A stretch of 39,740 bases of DNA. Origin: W425 sp964503235 (GTDB lineage Bacteria; Chloroflexota; Dehalococcoidia; Dehalococcoidales; RBG-16-60-22). Below, piece after piece: positions 7,259 to 15,413 of this stretch. The first letter of the stretch is position 1. Every line of letters begins with the position of its first letter. The stretch is from positions 1 to 39,740 of the forward strand of contig CAZCZJ010000010.1 in the NCBI GenBank assembly GCA_964503235.1, written 5' to 3'. The position numbers and the translations under genes are program-made. The notes beneath the pieces are model-generated. The model was not told the origin of the DNA, searched no databases, and saw only the letters and a program-made list of their open reading frames with translations.

Positions 7259-8698
7259 TTATCCGGGTGTGCCCCACCGTCCGGGGTTCATGATATTGTT
7301 GGGGTCCAGCATTTCCTTGACCCTGCGGTGCAGTTTTATCCATTCGTCGCCGGCCCTTTCTTCGAGCTTTCTCACCGCCCAGACCGGTGTTTTGTAGGGG
7401 ATATAACCGTTTTCCAGTACTAAATCTAGTTGCTCATCGCAGAGGTCTTTGATTCTCTGTACCAGTTCCGGGTCTTCTTTGTCATAAGGGAGCATCCATC
7501 TAAGTCCGGCGAAATGCCCTTCGTTCATCATGCGGGTGTAGCAGGTACGGGCTATGTTATATTTGTCCTGTAGTTCGCAGCCCTTTTTCACAGTCTCCAG
7601 CCAGGTGCTCATGGGGCCGTATGTCCCCACCCACATCAGGCCGCCTCCGGAGCTGAGTACGCCCAAGGCCTGCATGGGGAAAGCGGCTGTCGTACTTGGA
7701 GCCGTATCGGGCCCCAGATATTTATAGCCCTGACACTTTGCCTTGACCGCTTCCTCAATAGCTTCCAATTTGGCGTCCAGTTCTTTCTGCGTATTGCCGG
7801 TAATTTCCGCCGTGATGACGAATTCGGGGTCTTTCGGGTCTACCGGCGGTGCCGGGTAAATCGGCGCTTTCAGATGGGCATAGGCGGCCTCCCCGACCTT
7901 GTTGAGCTGGAAAGAGGTTCCGATAAGGTCGTCGGGGATTCGGGTACGTATTATTGCCTGGAAGATGGCGTAAGCGCCTTCCAGGTCCATCGGCATCAGG
8001 GTGACAGCAGCTTCGTAAGCGTGTTTGGGCCAGAGGTTTACCGCCATCTTGGTGACGATACCGGTAGTACCCTGCCATCCTAGGAAAAGCCCGTCCAGTT
8101 CGGGGAAGGGAGCTATAGCCTGCCAGGTCTTGCTGGCGGCACCGGAGCCTATTTTTATCACTTCACCGGTAGCCAGCAAAGCTTCCAGACCGCATACCCA
8201 GGCTGATGCGGCACCGTAACGGAAGGAAAGGTTGTCCAGTCCCTGGACGATAGCGTTAGAGGCGACGCCGGTGGATTGGGGTGAAAAAGCATAGGTATAT
8301 CTCAGCGAAGGGTGGTTGTTTTCCAGGTAAGCCTTTAACTGCCCGAAGGTCACCCCGGGTTCTACCAGCGCGTACATATCGACATCATTTACCTCGATAA
8401 TCCGGTTCATTCTTTTCAGGTCGATGATGATACCGCCCTCCAGGGGAATGGTCAGCCCGCCGACATTACCCCCGGCAACGTACGGGGTGACCGGCACCTT
8501 TTCTTTGTTGGCCAGAGCGACTATTTCCCGGAGTTCTTCCAGATTTTGCGGTAGAACGACGACATCCGGCCAGTTCGATTCTGCCGGGGTCAGGTCGTAG
8601 GAGTAGATATACAGGTCGGCCTGATTGGTGGAGACAAACTTATTCCCCACGATTTTCTCGAGTTCGGCGACCACGGCGCTTTTTACTGCTTCAATCAT
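7259..8698 (-). CDS. FAD-binding oxidoreductase (GlcD/LctD-like)
   Basis: This 479-residue flavoprotein belongs to the vanillyl-alcohol oxidase fold. The FAD-binding half contains VTPYVAGGNVGGLT, EPGVTFGQLK and the SPQSTGVASNAIVQG loop. The C-terminal FAD-oxidase domain ends with LDPNNIMNPGRW. Relatives oxidise D-lactate, glycolate and other 2-hydroxy acids. The gene lies between an EtfB-like gene and a CCG-domain iron-sulfur gene, so electrons probably leave by one or both. AAGGAGG is 9 bases before the ATG. The substrate cannot be told from sequence alone. Confidence 0.88.
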   Translation of the reverse strand: MIEAVKSAVVAELEKIVGNKFVSTNQADLYIYSYDLTPAESNWPDVVVLPQNLEELREIVALANKEKVPVTPYVAGGNVGGLTIPLEGGIIIDLKRMNRIIEVNDVDMYALVEPGVTFGQLKAYLENNHPSLRYTYAFSPQSTGVASNAIVQGLDNLSFRYGAASAWVCGLEALLATGEVIKIGSGAASKTWQAIAPFPELDGLFLGWQGTTGIVTKMAVNLWPKHAYEAAVTLMPMDLEGAYAIFQAIIRTRIPDDLIGTSFQLNKVGEAAYAHLKAPIYPAPPVDPKDPEFVITAEITGNTQKELDAKLEAIEEAVKAKCQGYKYLGPDTAPSTTAAFPMQALGVLSSGGGLMWVGTYGPMSTWLETVKKGCELQDKYNIARTCYTRMMNEGHFAGLRWMLPYDKEDPELVQRIKDLCDEQLDLVLENGYIPYKTPVWAVRKLEERAGDEWIKLHRRVKEMLDPNNIMNPGRWGTPG

Positions 8699-8726
8699 CT
8701 TTCCAGCCTCCTTTACGGATAAGGTG

Positions 8727-9515
8727 CTAATTATGAGTTAGATTTATTACTTCCTCGGCGAGATTGGTTCCTGATTCCTCGGGCGTTTCCCCGGTAACCA
8801 TCTCGCATTCTATCTGGTTTTCAGGTATAAACAATTTTTGCCTTTTTCTGCGTCCTTTCGATGAAATATCGACGTTTAAGTCGTCGACTTTCCAGACGGT
8901 AAAAGGCTGTTTCTGGGCGGCCATGAGCCCTTTCACGGTAGCTGACCGCATTTCACCGAGTTCATGGCTTACGGTAACTAAACAGGGCAGCGGTGACTCG
9001 ACTATCTTACAGCCGTCAGCCAGGACCTGCTCTATTTTAACACGGTCTTCATTTACCTCGATTTTCCGGGCTACGGTAACAGCTGGAATGTTCAGAAACT
9101 CGGCGATGCCGGGACCGACCTGCCCCGCATTAGTGTCGGCAGCCATCCTGCCGGTAAGAATGAGGTCGTAGCTGCCTGTTTTTTTTATCGTTTCCGAAAG
9201 TAGATAGGCGGTCGAATATCCGTCCAGCTCCTCGAATCCCTCGTCCTCGACCAATACCAGGTCGTCAGCCCCGACGGCCAGGCACTTTCTTATCACTGCT
9301 TTCGGTATGTTCTTGCCCAGGCTGATTACGGTTATCTTGGCTGGCTGTGAATCTTTAATCCTCAAGGCGGCTTCGAGGCAGTTTTCGTCGTAAGGATTCA
9401 GCACCGGCGGCACTCCCTGGCCGGGTATAACACGTTGTCCCTCAGGGTCTATTTTAAAGGTAGAGGTTGGTGCTTCGGGGTCGGTCACTACCTTGATGCA
9501 GGTGATGATGTTCAG
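8727..9515 (-). CDS. Electron transfer flavoprotein beta-subunit-like protein, CTG start
   Basis: The protein of about 262 residues carries the EtfB/FixA signatures: DPEAPTSTFKID near the N-terminus, NPYDENCLEAALRIKD, GRMAADTNAGQVGP and the KGLMAAQKQPF segment. Reading upstream of the first standard codon (GTG at 9488) restores the family N-terminus, LNIITCIKVVTDPEAP. That places the start at CTG 9515, with AGAAAGGA 8 bases before it and a stop codon further upstream. No etfA gene lies beside it. It is cotranscribed with the GlcD-like and CCG-domain genes, resembling the LctB-LctD part of a lactate dehydrogenase/ETF complex. A second, complete ETF set is at 32.4-34.7 kb. Confidence 0.85.
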   Translation of the reverse strand: MNIITCIKVVTDPEAPTSTFKIDPEGQRVIPGQGVPPVLNPYDENCLEAALRIKDSQPAKITVISLGKNIPKAVIRKCLAVGADDLVLVEDEGFEELDGYSTAYLLSETIKKTGSYDLILTGRMAADTNAGQVGPGIAEFLNIPAVTVARKIEVNEDRVKIEQVLADGCKIVESPLPCLVTVSHELGEMRSATVKGLMAAQKQPFTVWKVDDLNVDISSKGRRKRQKLFIPENQIECEMVTGETPEESGTNLAEEVINLTHN

Positions 9516-9581
9516 CTTGGCTATCCTTTCTTCCTGTACGATGGTAACAGCGGAAATTTCGGTCGGTAAAGAGTCCGCCCC

Positions 9582-9610
9582 ATATTACAACTAACGGATG
9601 CCATCGTCAA
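9582..9610 (-). promoter_or_regulatory. Promoter before the etfB-like gene
   Basis: On the minus strand TTGACG (9610-9605) and TAATAT (9587-9582) are 17 bases apart. The leader to the proposed CTG start would be about 60 bases. It suggests that the flavoprotein genes can be transcribed separately from the DUF169 gene upstream. Confidence 0.5.
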
Positions 9611-9655
9611 ATGTAAATATCAAAGCGGGGAGGCCCGGTAGCGTAATCAGCGGGT

Positions 9656-10408
9656 CTACTCTTTGTACTCGTCAGCATGCATGCCCCAGCTCTTGAATAT
9701 CTCTTTATAAAAATCGGGCTGGGTAAAGTCGGGCCTCATTATCATGCTTTCGTGGGCGAACGGGGACTCGCTTTCATGTTTCTTGTAGTCGGCCACCAGT
9801 CCGGCCAGCCTGTCCCTCGGCACGGCGAACATCATCTCGCCTTCGGTGGTCAGCGCCCGGGCGTATTCACCGGGGTCGGGTAGAACGACCCGGTATTCAC
9901 CGGTCTGCATTACCGTCACGACGGCGTAGGCGCAGGACGGGGGGAAGTAGTGACCGCTCACGGCCGGTCTTTCCTCCGGTCTCATAGCCAGGAGGAGGCT
10001 CCTCAGTTGATTGGTATCCGCATAGATAATCACGACATCAGGTTCAAACGAGGCCGTCTTTAACGGTGCGGTAAGAATGCCTATATACCTGCCATAGTCG
10101 AAACAGTCATAGTTCTCCCGACTTCTAAAACCGGGGTCGTCCGGCTTGCCCACCAGTCCGTAGGCAATACATGGAGCCGGGCACCAGTTGTCTTCCTTGA
10201 GCATGGCGATGGTTTCCTTGTCACGCCGCGACAGCGTGAAGGCCTGGCACTGAGCGAGATGATAACCGCGGTCTTTCTTCGGTCGTACCGCTTCCGGTGG
10301 GATATCCGCTTCTTTCCCCAGCATTTTAACGGCTATGGGAGAAGTCTTTAAGCCCAGTAATTCCTCCAGTGCTTCACCGCAACTGTTATACCCTTCTTTT
10401 GACGTCAT
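9656..10408 (-). CDS. DUF169 domain-containing protein
   Basis: The 250-residue protein matches DUF169. The opening helix contains LLGLKTSPIAVKML, followed by CQAFTLSRR and NWCPAPCIAYGL, the region where this family has conserved cysteines. Strands VVIIYADTNQLRSLLLA and a second cysteine in FPPSCAYAV follow. Members are common in anaerobes near corrinoid and flavin enzymes, but no activity is established. The ATG follows AAGGGGGT. It heads the minus-strand block that continues, after a 140-base gap with its own promoter, into the EtfB-like and GlcD-like genes. Confidence 0.85.
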   Translation of the reverse strand: MTSKEGYNSCGEALEELLGLKTSPIAVKMLGKEADIPPEAVRPKKDRGYHLAQCQAFTLSRRDKETIAMLKEDNWCPAPCIAYGLVGKPDDPGFRSRENYDCFDYGRYIGILTAPLKTASFEPDVVIIYADTNQLRSLLLAMRPEERPAVSGHYFPPSCAYAVVTVMQTGEYRVVLPDPGEYARALTTEGEMMFAVPRDRLAGLVADYKKHESESPFAHESMIMRPDFTQPDFYKEIFKSWGMHADEYKE

Positions 10409-10447
10409 TAAATATACCCCCTTAATTCCTTAATTCATCCGGCACTA

Positions 10448-10476
10448 ATTATGAACACAACAGGGCTGTTTTTCAA
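10448..10476 (-). promoter_or_regulatory. Promoter of the DUF169 gene
   Basis: On the minus strand TTGAAA (10476-10471) and CATAAT (10453-10448) are 17 bases apart, about 40 bases before the DUF169 start codon. Confidence 0.5.
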
Positions 10477-10544
10477 GGTTGGTCCCGTCTCGACCTGTAT
10501 TGCTGAAAATTGAGGTGTAGTAATTAACCATATTGGTGGGAAAA

Positions 10545-10621
10545 TGGTGGGCAGTAGGGGACTCGAACCTCTGACCTCTCGGATGTGAACCGAGTGCTCT
10601 AACCAACTGAGCTAACTGCCC
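10545..10621 (-). tRNA. tRNA-Val (anticodon CAC)
   Basis: The minus strand gives a full cloverleaf with acceptor stem GGGCAGT/ACTGCCC, D stem GCTC/GAGC, anticodon stem CTCGG/CCGAG and loop TTCACAT. The T stem AGAGG/CCCCT has an A-C mismatch at its third pair. The discriminator A is followed by an encoded CCA (10547-10545), unlike tRNA-Pro in this window. Anticodon CAC reads the valine codon GUG. Confidence 0.94.
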
Positions 10622-10632
10622 CTGGACTATTC

Positions 10633-10661
10633 ATTTTACCCTTAATAATCCGCTTTGTAAA
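10633..10661 (-). promoter_or_regulatory. Promoter of tRNA-Val
   Basis: On the minus strand TTTACA (10661-10656) and TAAAAT (10638-10633) are 17 bases apart. Transcription would start a few bases before the tRNA 5' end. Confidence 0.55.
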
Positions 10662-10674
10662 TGGGTTCCTGTGC

Positions 10675-10704
10675 TTGACATGCCCCGCACCAGCCCCATA
10701 AAGT
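10675..10704 (+). promoter_or_regulatory. Promoter of the MBL-fold gene
   Basis: TTGACA (10675-10680) and TAAAGT (10699-10704) are 18 bases apart, about 60 bases before the MBL start. It is divergent from the tRNA-Val promoter. Confidence 0.5.
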
Positions 10705-10764
10705 AGAGATTAGTAGGTGTCTCTTACCTGCTTTGTATACCTGGTAATAACCGAAAGGGGAGAA

Positions 10765-11574
10765 ATGAAGAAAATAACGGAAAATATTTACGTGGAAAGC
10801 GAATTGAGCCGGTGCAATAACAGCTATGTTGTTACTAAAGACGGAGTTGTCGTTATTGATACGCCGATGATACCCGCCGAAGCCAAGAAGCTGGTCGCGG
10901 AAACGGCTAAATTCGGTCTGGTCCGCTACGTTATCAACGGTGAACCTCATACCGACCATGTTGCCGGAAATTGTTATTACGGGGGTACGGTGATAAGTCA
11001 TGAAGGCACACGGCAAATGATGCTGGAAGCCGACGTTGAAGCCTTTAAAGAACAACTGAAACGCATGGCTCCCGATAGCCTTCCTGTTGATAGCGATTTC
11101 AGGTATCGCCTGCCGGAGATAACTCTCTCTGACAGGATGACGCTTTATCTGGGCGACCATACCTTCCGGTTGATTCACATGCCGGGACACACTCCCTATA
11201 ACCTGGCGGTGTATGTCCCCGAGGAAAGAGTGGTTTTCACCTCGGATAATATCAACCTGGAAATGCCCATCTTTTTCAACGCCGTTCCCGATAAATGGCT
11301 GGATTCGCTCAAGCGTCTTGAAAAGCTTGATGTAGATATCGTGGTGCCGGGTCACGGCGAGGTTTGCGGTAAGGAAGCTTTCTCGCAGATGAGCAAGAAG
11401 GTAAAAGACTGGTTGGATGCTGTTTCCGGAGCGATAAACCGGGGACTGGGAGTTAAGGAAATAATCGAGGAAATATCGCGCGATGACAGGTTTGCCGGCG
11501 TTCCCCGCGAAGGGCACCAGGCAGGATTTTTACAGAGTAATATCCAGAGTCTATATAATATTCTAAAAAAATAA
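10765..11574 (+). CDS. MBL fold metallo-hydrolase
   Basis: The 269-residue protein has the metallo-beta-lactamase fold. It contains GVVVIDTPM, then NGEPHTDHVAGN (residues 58-69), HMPGHTPYNL and VPGHGEVCG. The first metal motif normally reads HxHxDH but here is E-P-H-T-D-H, so a glutamate replaces the first histidine. The later histidines and the aspartate of SDNINLEMP are present. Related SoxH-like and quinoprotein-cyclase-like proteins are poorly characterised hydrolases. The ATG at 10765 follows AAAGGGGAG; an earlier in-frame ATG at 10717 has no ribosome binding site. It is a single-gene unit. Confidence 0.85.
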   Translation: MKKITENIYVESELSRCNNSYVVTKDGVVVIDTPMIPAEAKKLVAETAKFGLVRYVINGEPHTDHVAGNCYYGGTVISHEGTRQMMLEADVEAFKEQLKRMAPDSLPVDSDFRYRLPEITLSDRMTLYLGDHTFRLIHMPGHTPYNLAVYVPEERVVFTSDNINLEMPIFFNAVPDKWLDSLKRLEKLDVDIVVPGHGEVCGKEAFSQMSKKVKDWLDAVSGAINRGLGVKEIIEEISRDDRFAGVPREGHQAGFLQSNIQSLYNILKK

Positions 11575-11630
11575 GAAAATAGGTAATACGGCTCGGTTGA
11601 ATCAACCCCCCTTGCTAATAGGTATCTGAC

Positions 11631-11659
11631 TTGAAAACAGCCTCAAAATATGGTAAAAA
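11631..11659 (+). promoter_or_regulatory. Promoter of the fabF-recJ-purO-like operon
   Basis: TTGAAA (11631-11636) and TAAAAA (11654-11659) are 17 bases apart. The leader to the proposed ATT start of fabF is about 60 bases. Confidence 0.45.
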
Positions 11660-11723
11660 ATAGTATATATTAAGAGTAATTATGCCACTGCCGTAGCTAT
11701 CGGATATTAGGGAGGTCACTATC

Positions 11724-12983
11724 ATTAACGATAGACTTAATAGAGTTGTTATAACCGGTATCGGGGCTTTTAATCCCCTCGGTAAGGATATGAAGGAAAC
11801 CTGGGATAATCTCATCGCCGGTAAGTCCGGGATAGATTATATCACCCTGTTCGATGCTGAACCGATGGCAACCAAGTTCGCCGGGGAGGTCAAGGGCTTC
11901 GAGCCTACCAACTATATAAACCGTAAGGATGCACGGCGTATGGACCGTTTCGCCCAGCTGGCTGTTGCCGCTGGCTACCAGGCGGTCGAGGACGCGAGAC
12001 TAACGATTGATAAAAGCAACCAGGATGATATCGGGGTATATGTCGGCAGCGGTATCGGCGGCCTGACCACGATGTTTGAACAGTCGAAAGTCCTCATCGA
12101 AAAAGGCCCGGACAAGGTCAGTCCATTCCTGGCTCCGATGATGATTGCCGATATAGCCGCGGCTCAGGTATCGATTGCCCTGGGTGTGAAAGGACCCAAT
12201 TTCTGCACGACCTCAGCCTGTTCCAGCGGTTCGGATGCTATCGGTCTGGCTTATGAATTCATCAAGCGCAGCGGCGCCGAGGTGATGCTGGCCGGGGGTA
12301 CCGAGGCTATTATAAATCCGCTGGGTATTACCGCCTTTAATTCGCTTCATGCCCTTTCCACAAGAAATGACTCCCCGCAGAAAGCTTCACGGCCTTTTGA
12401 TGCCGAGCGTGATGGCTTTGTTATCAGTGAAGGAGCCGTTGTTCTGGTTATGGAAAGCCTTAAACACGCCATCAGGAGAAACGCCAATATCATGGCGGAG
12501 ATTGTTGCTTATGCCGCCACCTCGGACTCGTTCCATATCACCCAGCCGATGGAGAGTGGTGAAGGCGCTGCCCGGGCGATGCTTAATGCCCTGAAAAATG
12601 GCGGCATTAAGCCGGAGGAAATCGACTATATTAATGCTCACGGCACCTCTACTCAGCTTAACGATGCCATGGAGACAAAGGCTATAAAAACCGCTTTCGG
12701 CGATTATGCGTATAAAGTCCCGGTAAGCTCCACCAAGTCGATGACCGGACACCTTATCGGCTGTGCCGGAGCTATTGAACCTGCTATTTGCATTATGACC
12801 ATCCTCAACGGGATAATACCGCCGACGATAAATTATGAAAATCCTGACCCCGACTGCGACCTCGATTTCGTGCCTAATACTGCCCGACCGGCTGAAGTAA
12901 CTACGGCTTTAACCAATTCATTTGGCTTCGGCGGACATAATTCGGTGCTCATCCTGAAGAAATACTCCGAGGGACCGGCTTGA
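11724..12983 (+). CDS. fabF: Beta-ketoacyl-ACP synthase II (FabF), ATT start
   Basis: FabF condenses malonyl-ACP with an acyl-ACP in fatty-acid elongation. The catalytic triad is visible: cysteine in TTSACSSGSDAIG (about residue 166), histidine in NAHGTSTQLND, and histidine in TKSMTGHLIGCAG. NSFGFGGHNS closes the thiolase fold. The first standard start codon (11790) would cut off 22 residues of the conserved N-terminus, RVVITGIGAFNPLG. Reading upstream, an in-frame ATT at 11724 sits 7 bases after GGGAGGT, and the frame closes at TAG 11694. The 419-residue length then matches the family. Its stop overlaps the recJ start by four bases, so the two are translationally coupled. Confidence 0.93.
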   Translation: MNDRLNRVVITGIGAFNPLGKDMKETWDNLIAGKSGIDYITLFDAEPMATKFAGEVKGFEPTNYINRKDARRMDRFAQLAVAAGYQAVEDARLTIDKSNQDDIGVYVGSGIGGLTTMFEQSKVLIEKGPDKVSPFLAPMMIADIAAAQVSIALGVKGPNFCTTSACSSGSDAIGLAYEFIKRSGAEVMLAGGTEAIINPLGITAFNSLHALSTRNDSPQKASRPFDAERDGFVISEGAVVLVMESLKHAIRRNANIMAEIVAYAATSDSFHITQPMESGEGAARAMLNALKNGGIKPEEIDYINAHGTSTQLNDAMETKAIKTAFGDYAYKVPVSSTKSMTGHLIGCAGAIEPAICIMTILNGIIPPTINYENPDPDCDLDFVPNTARPAEVTTALTNSFGFGGHNSVLILKKYSEGPA

Positions 12984-14659
12984 GTCATTTTCGCTGGAAC
13001 CTCTTACCGCAACTCGATGAACAGCGTTTAAGCCGTCCCGGATATTCCCCTCTTCTGGTGCAACTTCTCCATAATCGTGGCGTTTCACAGCCGGAGGAAT
13101 ATTCTTCATTCCTCGCCAGTGACAGCAGCCTTCTCAACGACCCGCTATTGCTGCCGGATGCTCAGGAAGCTGTAGCCAGGATTTACCGGGCATTGCTCTC
13201 CGGCGAAAAAATTGCCGTATACGGAGACTACGATGCGGACGGTATGACCGCAACGGCGGCTTTCGTGCTGGGTCTGAAAGCTCTCGGTGGTACTGTCGTC
13301 CCTTATATACCTCACCGGCAGACAGAAGGGCACGGACTGGCGACCGGTGCTCTCAAAAATCTGAGAGAACAGGGAGTGAGTCTGGTGGTCACCGTCGATT
13401 GCGGAGTGACCGACGCTCCACAGGTTAAAAAGGCCATAAAGATGGGACTTGATGTTATCATCACCGACCATCATACCCCTCTGGATGAAATTCCTGATGC
13501 CATCGCTGTTGTTAATCCCAAGCTTGTTGATTCTGAATATCCGTTTTCACAGCTGGCCGGTGTCGGCGTGGCTTTTAAGGTTATGCAGGCTCTTTACCGG
13601 AGTCTCGGCAAGGATGACCGCCTGGAGTGGCTGCTGGACCTGGTAGCTATCGGCACTGTTGCCGATATGTCCCCGCCGCTGGCGGAAAACCGCTATCTTA
13701 TTGTTGAGGGACTGAAGCGAATTAACAGCAGCCCACGACCTGGTATCGGTGAACTGCTAAAACAGACCCGGCTCGAAGCCGGCAGCCTTGATTCCGACAG
13801 TATCTCCTGGATTATCGGTCCCTGTCTCAATGCCGCTGGTAGAATGGCTGACGGACTGACGGGATATAATCTGCTGGTCACCGAATCACCGCAGGAAGCG
13901 GCTGAACTGGCGGCCTGGCTGGCGAAGAAGAACCGGGAACGCCAGGAGATGACCACCAGGATACTCGCTATGGCACGGGAGAGTGTCATCATCCGTGGTC
14001 TGCAGCCTCTGTTGATGACGGCTGATAAAAATTATCCCATCGGTATCGCCGGGCTGGTGGCGGGTAGGCTGGCGGAAGAGTTTTACCGACCGTCTATCGT
14101 CGTCCATACTACCGAAACGCAGAGTCATGGTAGTTGCCGTAGCATCCCGGAATTTAATATGATTACCGCCCTGAATCGTTTTAGTCACCTCTTTACTCGA
14201 TTCGGCGGGCATTCTCAGGCTGCCGGCTTTACCATGCCTACTTCTAAATTGCCGGAACTTGAAGAGGGACTGCTAAAGCTGGCTACGGGACAACTGGAAG
14301 GTGTCGAGTTGATGCCCCACCTGAATATTGACGCCCGGATAAATCTGACCGAGCTGGCCGGGGATGCCTTCCCGTCTATTCAATCGCTGTCTCCGTTCGG
14401 CATCGGCAACCCGGTTCCGTCGTTTTTAAGCCAGGGTGTGGAGTTACTGGAAAAGCGAACGATGGGAAATAACGGCGAACACCTTAGGATGAAGCTGGGG
14501 CAGGACGGTTCGGTATGGGACGGCGTTGCTTTTCGATTGAGCAGCCACCAGGAGGATTTATCATCGCGACTTGATATCGTTTATAATGTGGAGGTAGATA
14601 ACTGGGGTGGGAAGAATCGGTTAAGGCTGAATATCCTCGATTTTAAGTCAAGTGCCTGA
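12980..14659 (+). CDS. recJ: Single-stranded-DNA-specific exonuclease RecJ
   Basis: RecJ degrades single-stranded DNA 5' to 3' in recombination and repair. The 559-residue protein has the DHH phosphoesterase motifs YGDYDADGMTAT, VTVDCGVTD and ITDHHT, then CLNAAGRMADG. The DHHA1 region contains GIAGLVAGRL and FGGHSQAAGFT, and a C-terminal OB-like domain completes the RecJ core. The start is TTG in the overlap TTGA with the fabF stop, with GAGGG upstream. Clustering with fabF is unusual but the operon is tight. Length is normal for the family. Confidence 0.94.
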   Translation: MSHFRWNLLPQLDEQRLSRPGYSPLLVQLLHNRGVSQPEEYSSFLASDSSLLNDPLLLPDAQEAVARIYRALLSGEKIAVYGDYDADGMTATAAFVLGLKALGGTVVPYIPHRQTEGHGLATGALKNLREQGVSLVVTVDCGVTDAPQVKKAIKMGLDVIITDHHTPLDEIPDAIAVVNPKLVDSEYPFSQLAGVGVAFKVMQALYRSLGKDDRLEWLLDLVAIGTVADMSPPLAENRYLIVEGLKRINSSPRPGIGELLKQTRLEAGSLDSDSISWIIGPCLNAAGRMADGLTGYNLLVTESPQEAAELAAWLAKKNRERQEMTTRILAMARESVIIRGLQPLLMTADKNYPIGIAGLVAGRLAEEFYRPSIVVHTTETQSHGSCRSIPEFNMITALNRFSHLFTRFGGHSQAAGFTMPTSKLPELEEGLLKLATGQLEGVELMPHLNIDARINLTELAGDAFPSIQSLSPFGIGNPVPSFLSQGVELLEKRTMGNNGEHLRMKLGQDGSVWDGVAFRLSSHQEDLSSRLDIVYNVEVDNWGGKNRLRLNILDFKSSA

Positions 14660-14674
14660 AAAGGAGATATCAAT

Positions 14675-15400
14675 ATGAAAAATCCCAACGGGCCTTATCC
14701 CGGTAGACAGATATTCCTGGGTATCACGGAAAAAGGAAATCCCGCGTTCGCCTATCTGGTCACCGGACGCAGTCCGCAGAGCCGGGAAAGAAAGGCGACG
14801 CAGACTGAAAACGGTATTATCATGGGGCCGCTCGGTGATATTCCTTACGACCCTCTACGGCACTATACCGCTATTAAAAGCGAAAACGATATCGGCCTGC
14901 TGACGGTCAGCAACGGAATTCAAACCGAAGCTATATTCGAGACTTACCGATTGCTTTATCACACGGGAACGGCGCCGACTAAAGGTTATCTAAAAAAGAT
15001 AATGGATGGTGCCCGCTACGAACAGGATAGTCTGAATACACCGAGGATTGCCGGAGTTATCACCAACCCCCTCGGAAGAAGCGCTCCGGTATATCTCGTT
15101 TCCATTGTAACCAGCGACGGACCCGCTACCGCCTGGAAGCTGCAACCGGCTCCGGGCACGCTGATAGGTATCTCTACCTATGCGGGTAACATGGAAAAGC
15201 CGGTATCTTTTAAAATTGATGAGGGACTGCCGGTGGTGCCGTTCGATACCGAAACACCGGAGGATATCTCCGGATTTATCTATGATATCTCAGCGGAAAC
15301 GAACCAGGGCGACGATATCAGGGTATGCGCTATCGGCGGCGTAAGGTCAGCCGACAATCTTTCCTGGGAGACGGCGATAATCAACCGGCACCGGGGATAG
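14675..15400 (+). CDS. IMP cyclohydrolase-like (PurO-type) protein
   Basis: The 241-residue protein resembles archaeal-type IMP cyclohydrolase PurO. It starts with NGPYPGRQIFLGITEKG, then AYLVTGRSPQSRERKA, DPLRHYTAIK, LTVSNGIQTEAIFETYR and TPRIAGVITN. PurO closes the FAICAR ring to IMP, the last step of purine synthesis, replacing the PurH C-terminal step. The gene follows recJ by 15 bases with AAGGAGAT before the ATG. Purine salvage genes lie at 25.5-28.7 kb. The family match is good; whether it makes IMP here is inferred. Confidence 0.75.
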   Translation: MKNPNGPYPGRQIFLGITEKGNPAFAYLVTGRSPQSRERKATQTENGIIMGPLGDIPYDPLRHYTAIKSENDIGLLTVSNGIQTEAIFETYRLLYHTGTAPTKGYLKKIMDGARYEQDSLNTPRIAGVITNPLGRSAPVYLVSIVTSDGPATAWKLQPAPGTLIGISTYAGNMEKPVSFKIDEGLPVVPFDTETPEDISGFIYDISAETNQGDDIRVCAIGGVRSADNLSWETAIINRHRG

Positions 15401-15413
15401 TTAACCTGTCGGC

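Noticed and set aside
10642..11517. 291-residue frame antisense to the MBL-fold gene
   Set aside because: It is a shadow of the MBL gene; the plus-strand protein has clear metal motifs.
11590..11608. GGTTGA/TCAACC inverted repeat as a terminator after the MBL gene
   Set aside because: The loop would be a single base and no T run follows.
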